From assembly GCA_020425925.1 (NCBI GenBank), contig JAGQRB010000687.1, positions 1-32,711 of the forward strand: a stretch of DNA of 32,711 nucleotides, read 5' to 3'. Source of the DNA: Planctomycetota bacterium. Lineage in GTDB: Bacteria > Planctomycetota > UBA1135 > UBA2386. Both the position numbers and the translations under genes were made by a program. The notes beneath the pieces are model-generated. The model worked only from the letters and a program-made list of their open reading frames with translations. It ran no database searches and was not told the origin of the DNA. Positions 30,358 through 32,711 of the stretch are shown here, piece after piece; positions within the stretch are counted from its first letter, which is position 1, and the number at the start of each line of letters is the position of its first letter.

Positions 30358-31488
30358 ATGTTCGCGTTGCGGATGCGCCAGAAGGAGTCGGAATTCTACT
30401 TCGTCAGCTATCCAGCCGAGGACTTGCTCCGCAAGGTGCGATTCGTCACGCGCTTCTACGGCGACGACGGCGAGGTGATCGGCGGCGACACCGGCAAGAA
30501 GAAGAAGCAGGTCGACGACGTCGAGCGCTACGTCCAGGCGATCGAGAAGAACAGCAAGTCGTTCCAGCGCCAGCTCAACCGGCGGAAAGTCAAACAGATC
30601 AAAGACTTCTACCGCAATGAGGTGCGCCAGCCGGTGATCCCCGGCGCGGTGCTGCTGTTCTCGACCGAGAAGCTCGAGTTCCAGCCGCTGAAGGGGATGG
30701 AGCGTGCCGGCAACCTGCTCGAGCCGCGCGGCGATTTCCTGATCATCGACGGCCAGCACCGCCTCGCGGGTCTGCACTTCTACCTGCAGGAGGAGGACGC
30801 CGATCGCAACGTCGACGTGCCGGTCGTGATCTTCGACGGCAAGACCAGCGACTTCGCGACCGAGATGTTCGTGGTGATCAACAGCACGCACACCCGCATC
30901 AATCGCTCGCACCTGATCGACCTCTACGAGCGCATCGAGTGGGGCACCGACCCGGAGAAGAAGTACGCCGCCGGGCTCGTGCGCGCCTGCTACGAGAACG
31001 ACGACTCGCCACTGCAGTACCACATCAACATGCTCGGCGGCCGTTCGGCGCAGGAGATGTGGATCAACCAGGCGCAGATCTTCGGCGAGATCCACCGGCT
31101 GGTACGGCGCAAGGACGCCCAGCACCGCTTCCGCGACGGTCGCGGCTGGAACAAGGACCGCGGCTACGGGCTGATCCGCGACACGTTGAAGGCGCTGCGC
31201 TCGGCGTTCGGCGACGCCTGGGGCGACAACAAGGACTACTTCGTCACACGCGACGTGACGATCGGCGCGATGCTGCGACTCTGCGGCGACGTCGCCGCCA
31301 AGGTCGACTCCACGCTGATGCCCGGTCCGGAGCTGCTGAAGACGCTCGAGTCACGGCTCAAGCCGATCAGCGGGCTCACGTTCGAGTTCCGCCGCGACGG
31401 TTTCTACGAGCGCTTCCCGGCGCGCGGCCAGCTCGAGCGCATCGAGCTGATCCGCCAGCGGCTCGCCCGCGAGGCCCGGCTGGAGTGA
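30358..31488 (+). CDS. DGQHR-domain protein (DndB-related)
   Basis: The 376-residue protein carries FLIIDGQHRLAGLHF at about 127-141, the motif that defines the DGQHR domain. ETEMFVVINSTHTRINRSHL-type sequence follows at about 167-185, matching the 'F..IN....i..s' region of DndB-like proteins. A lysine-rich segment (TGKKKKQVDDVER, about 45-57) suggests nucleic-acid contact. DndB regulates phosphorothioate DNA modification clusters, but no dnd gene is present here, so this is a stand-alone member of unknown role. The ATG at 30358 is preceded by CGGAG with 8-base spacing; the frame extends upstream without family similarity. The next gene begins 7 bases after the stop. No clear promoter was seen in 30203-30357. 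Confidence 0.85.
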   Translation: MFALRMRQKESEFYFVSYPAEDLLRKVRFVTRFYGDDGEVIGGDTGKKKKQVDDVERYVQAIEKNSKSFQRQLNRRKVKQIKDFYRNEVRQPVIPGAVLLFSTEKLEFQPLKGMERAGNLLEPRGDFLIIDGQHRLAGLHFYLQEEDADRNVDVPVVIFDGKTSDFATEMFVVINSTHTRINRSHLIDLYERIEWGTDPEKKYAAGLVRACYENDDSPLQYHINMLGGRSAQEMWINQAQIFGEIHRLVRRKDAQHRFRDGRGWNKDRGYGLIRDTLKALRSAFGDAWGDNKDYFVTRDVTIGAMLRLCGDVAAKVDSTLMPGPELLKTLESRLKPISGLTFEFRRDGFYERFPARGQLERIELIRQRLAREARLE

Positions 31489-31495
31489 TCCGCGC

Positions 31496-32711
31496 GTGAA
31501 CCGGTCGGCGATCTTCGAGGCAGAGCCATGGCGCACGATCGCCGCACCGCCGTCGTGCGATCTCGTCGGGATGCTCGGCGAGCACGAGGCGAGCATGTTC
31601 CACCACCTCGCGCGGGACTGGTTCCGCGGCGAGGGCACGATCGTCGACGCCGGCTCGTTCCTCGGTCGATCGGCGACCTGCTTCGCGACCGGTCTGCGCG
31701 ACAACCCGCGATTCGACGCGGCGCGGCACCGGGTGCACTGCTTCGACGACTTCGCCTGCCACGACGAAGTCGCACCGGGGATCGTGCGCGAACACTTCGG
31801 CGACGAGCTCGCGATCGGCGATTCGACGCGCCCCTTCTTCGAGCGTCAGGTCGCGCCGGTACGCGACCTGCTCGAGGTCCACGCCGGGGATTTCCATGCC
31901 GCGACCTGGACCGGCGGCCCGATCGAGATCCTCATGGTCGACGTCGCCAAGACCGTCGCGCTGCACTCCCGGCTGCTCGAGCACTTCTTCCCGGCGCTGC
32001 AGCCCGGGCGCTCGCTCGTGATCCATCAGGACTACCACCATCCGCAGCTGTCCTACGCGCACGTGGTGATGGAGTTCTTCGGCGACCGCTTCGAGCTGGT
32101 CGCACCGCGCGTCGACGACTCCGCCGTGTTCCGGCTGCGCGACGCCCTGCCACCGCCGGATCTCGCGCGCGCGATCGCCTACGACTTCGACCTGACGGAG
32201 CAGTTCGCGCTGCTCGAACGCGCGATCGCGCGCAACGCGCCCGCCGACCGGCCCTGGCTCGAGCTGTCGCGCGTGACCCTGCTCGCCGAGTCCGGCACGG
32301 CCGATCCGCGCTCGGAGCTCGACCGGGTCGAAGCGCTCTACGCCGACGCCATGCGCCACGATCACGGCGGCTACTTCCGACGCGTGCGGGATCTCGCCGA
32401 CACCGCCGCCGCCGAGCGCCACGCCGCGCGCGGCGAGCACCTCGAGGCGCTGACGATCACCGATGCGCTGCTCGGCCGCGGCACGCACCAGGCGAAGGTG
32501 TTCGAGGTACGGGCGATCGCGGCATTCCACACCGGCCGCCGCGACGCCGCCGAGGCGGCGCTGACGGCGGCGCGGGAGCTGACGCCGGCCCACGGCCGCA
32601 GCCGCGCGTCGTTCGTGCGTATCCTGCGGGCGTTCGGCCACGACGACGAGGCCGAGACGGTCGTGCTCGAGGACCTGCGCTCACCGGTGCTCGAGGCCGC
32701 GGCGCGACCGA
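31496..32711 (+). CDS. Class I methyltransferase-like protein with helical C-terminal extension (cut by right edge)
   Basis: The frame opens at GTG 31496 (GGAG 10 bases upstream) and runs off the right edge after 405 codons. Residues about 45-205 look like a SAM-dependent methyltransferase of the Methyltransf_24 type. GTIVDAGSFLGRSATCF (47-63) is the SAM-binding loop with Gly replaced by Ser in part. HCFDDF (81-86) could hold the acidic ribose ligand. IEILMVDVAKT (143-153) and RSLVIHQDYHHP (172-183) are the later strands. Residues about 215-405 are helical with TPR-like features (AIAAFHTGRRDAAEAALTAA). No catalytic assignment is possible. It follows the DGQHR gene by 7 bases and is probably cotranscribed with it. 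Confidence 0.75.
   Translation, partial: MNRSAIFEAEPWRTIAAPPSCDLVGMLGEHEASMFHHLARDWFRGEGTIVDAGSFLGRSATCFATGLRDNPRFDAARHRVHCFDDFACHDEVAPGIVREHFGDELAIGDSTRPFFERQVAPVRDLLEVHAGDFHAATWTGGPIEILMVDVAKTVALHSRLLEHFFPALQPGRSLVIHQDYHHPQLSYAHVVMEFFGDRFELVAPRVDDSAVFRLRDALPPPDLARAIAYDFDLTEQFALLERAIARNAPADRPWLELSRVTLLAESGTADPRSELDRVEALYADAMRHDHGGYFRRVRDLADTAAAERHAARGEHLEALTITDALLGRGTHQAKVFEVRAIAAFHTGRRDAAEAALTAARELTPAHGRSRASFVRILRAFGHDDEAETVVLEDLRSPVLEAAARP

Noticed and set aside
31376..32641. A 421-residue minus-strand frame at the right end
   Set aside because: The opposite strand has an open frame through the edge with methyltransferase-type motifs and a plausible ribosome site; the minus frame has none.
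1..32711. CRISPR arrays, tRNA or rRNA genes, transposases, phage genes
   Set aside because: No regularly spaced repeats, cloverleaf-like segments or transposase/integrase motifs were recognised by eye anywhere in the window.

Overview
This is a strongly GC-rich, densely coded bacterial chromosome segment, and no tRNA, rRNA, insertion sequence or CRISPR array was seen. Three things point to a Planctomycetota-type organism. Several secreted proteins carry an N-terminal 'QTFVVD.NNGPGT.YT' module and a shared C-terminal module. A kelch protein ends in a 'GSGCGP' type tail. The flagellum includes P- and L-rings, so there is an outer membrane. The phylum is an inference; the genes themselves are well supported.

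Layout from left to right. (1) 1-394, minus: the start of a secreted beta-helix-like protein that runs off the left edge. (2) 473-5675, plus: a lysine/diaminopimelate operon, M20 desuccinylase (dapE-like), lysC, dapB, dapA, dapD, with all junctions overlapping. Its roughly 265-base leader holds a clear lysine riboswitch aptamer (about 506-657) that no protein-coding reading explains. A UUCG-loop hairpin competes with the aptamer's closing stem. (3) 5691-8236, minus: a HEAT/VWA envelope protein and the anti-sigma factor FlgM. (4) 8237-8509: a divergent control region with a sigma-28-like promoter towards flgM, three spaced CCGGCA-N5-TGCCGG-type dyads and a sigma-54 -24/-12 promoter towards fliK. 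(5) 8510-22341, plus: a rod-hook-ring operon in the order fliK, flgD, flgE, flgF, flgG, flgA, flgH, flgI, flgJ (rod-binding domain only), flgN, flgK, flgL. It ends with a small FliE-like protein and a translationally coupled GNAT acetyltransferase. (6) 22401-24158, plus: etfB-etfA electron transfer flavoprotein. (7) 24171-24983, minus: a secreted coiled-coil/TPR-like protein. (8) 25231-26625, plus: a secreted kelch-repeat protein with a leaderless-type start. (9) 26606-30202, minus: a B12-binding/radical SAM protein and two tandem beta-helix-like secreted paralogues. (10) 30358-32711, plus: a DGQHR-domain protein followed 7 bases later by a methyltransferase-like protein with a long C-terminal extension, cut by the right edge.

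How the parts work together. The lysine operon carries the committed aspartate-pathway kinase plus the succinylase branch to diaminopimelate, and the riboswitch would shut it down when lysine is plentiful. The flagellar block shows a classical hierarchy: a sigma-54 promoter with upstream activator sites for hook-basal-body genes, and a sigma-28/FlgM checkpoint on the opposite strand of the same intergenic region. Two convergent gene pairs (dapD/VWA and etfA/coiled-coil) meet at short hairpins whose arms contain both stop codons.

The most noteworthy non-coding finds are the lysine riboswitch and the flgM-fliK control region. The least characterised protein material is the FliE-like protein with its GNAT partner, and the DGQHR-methyltransferase pair.
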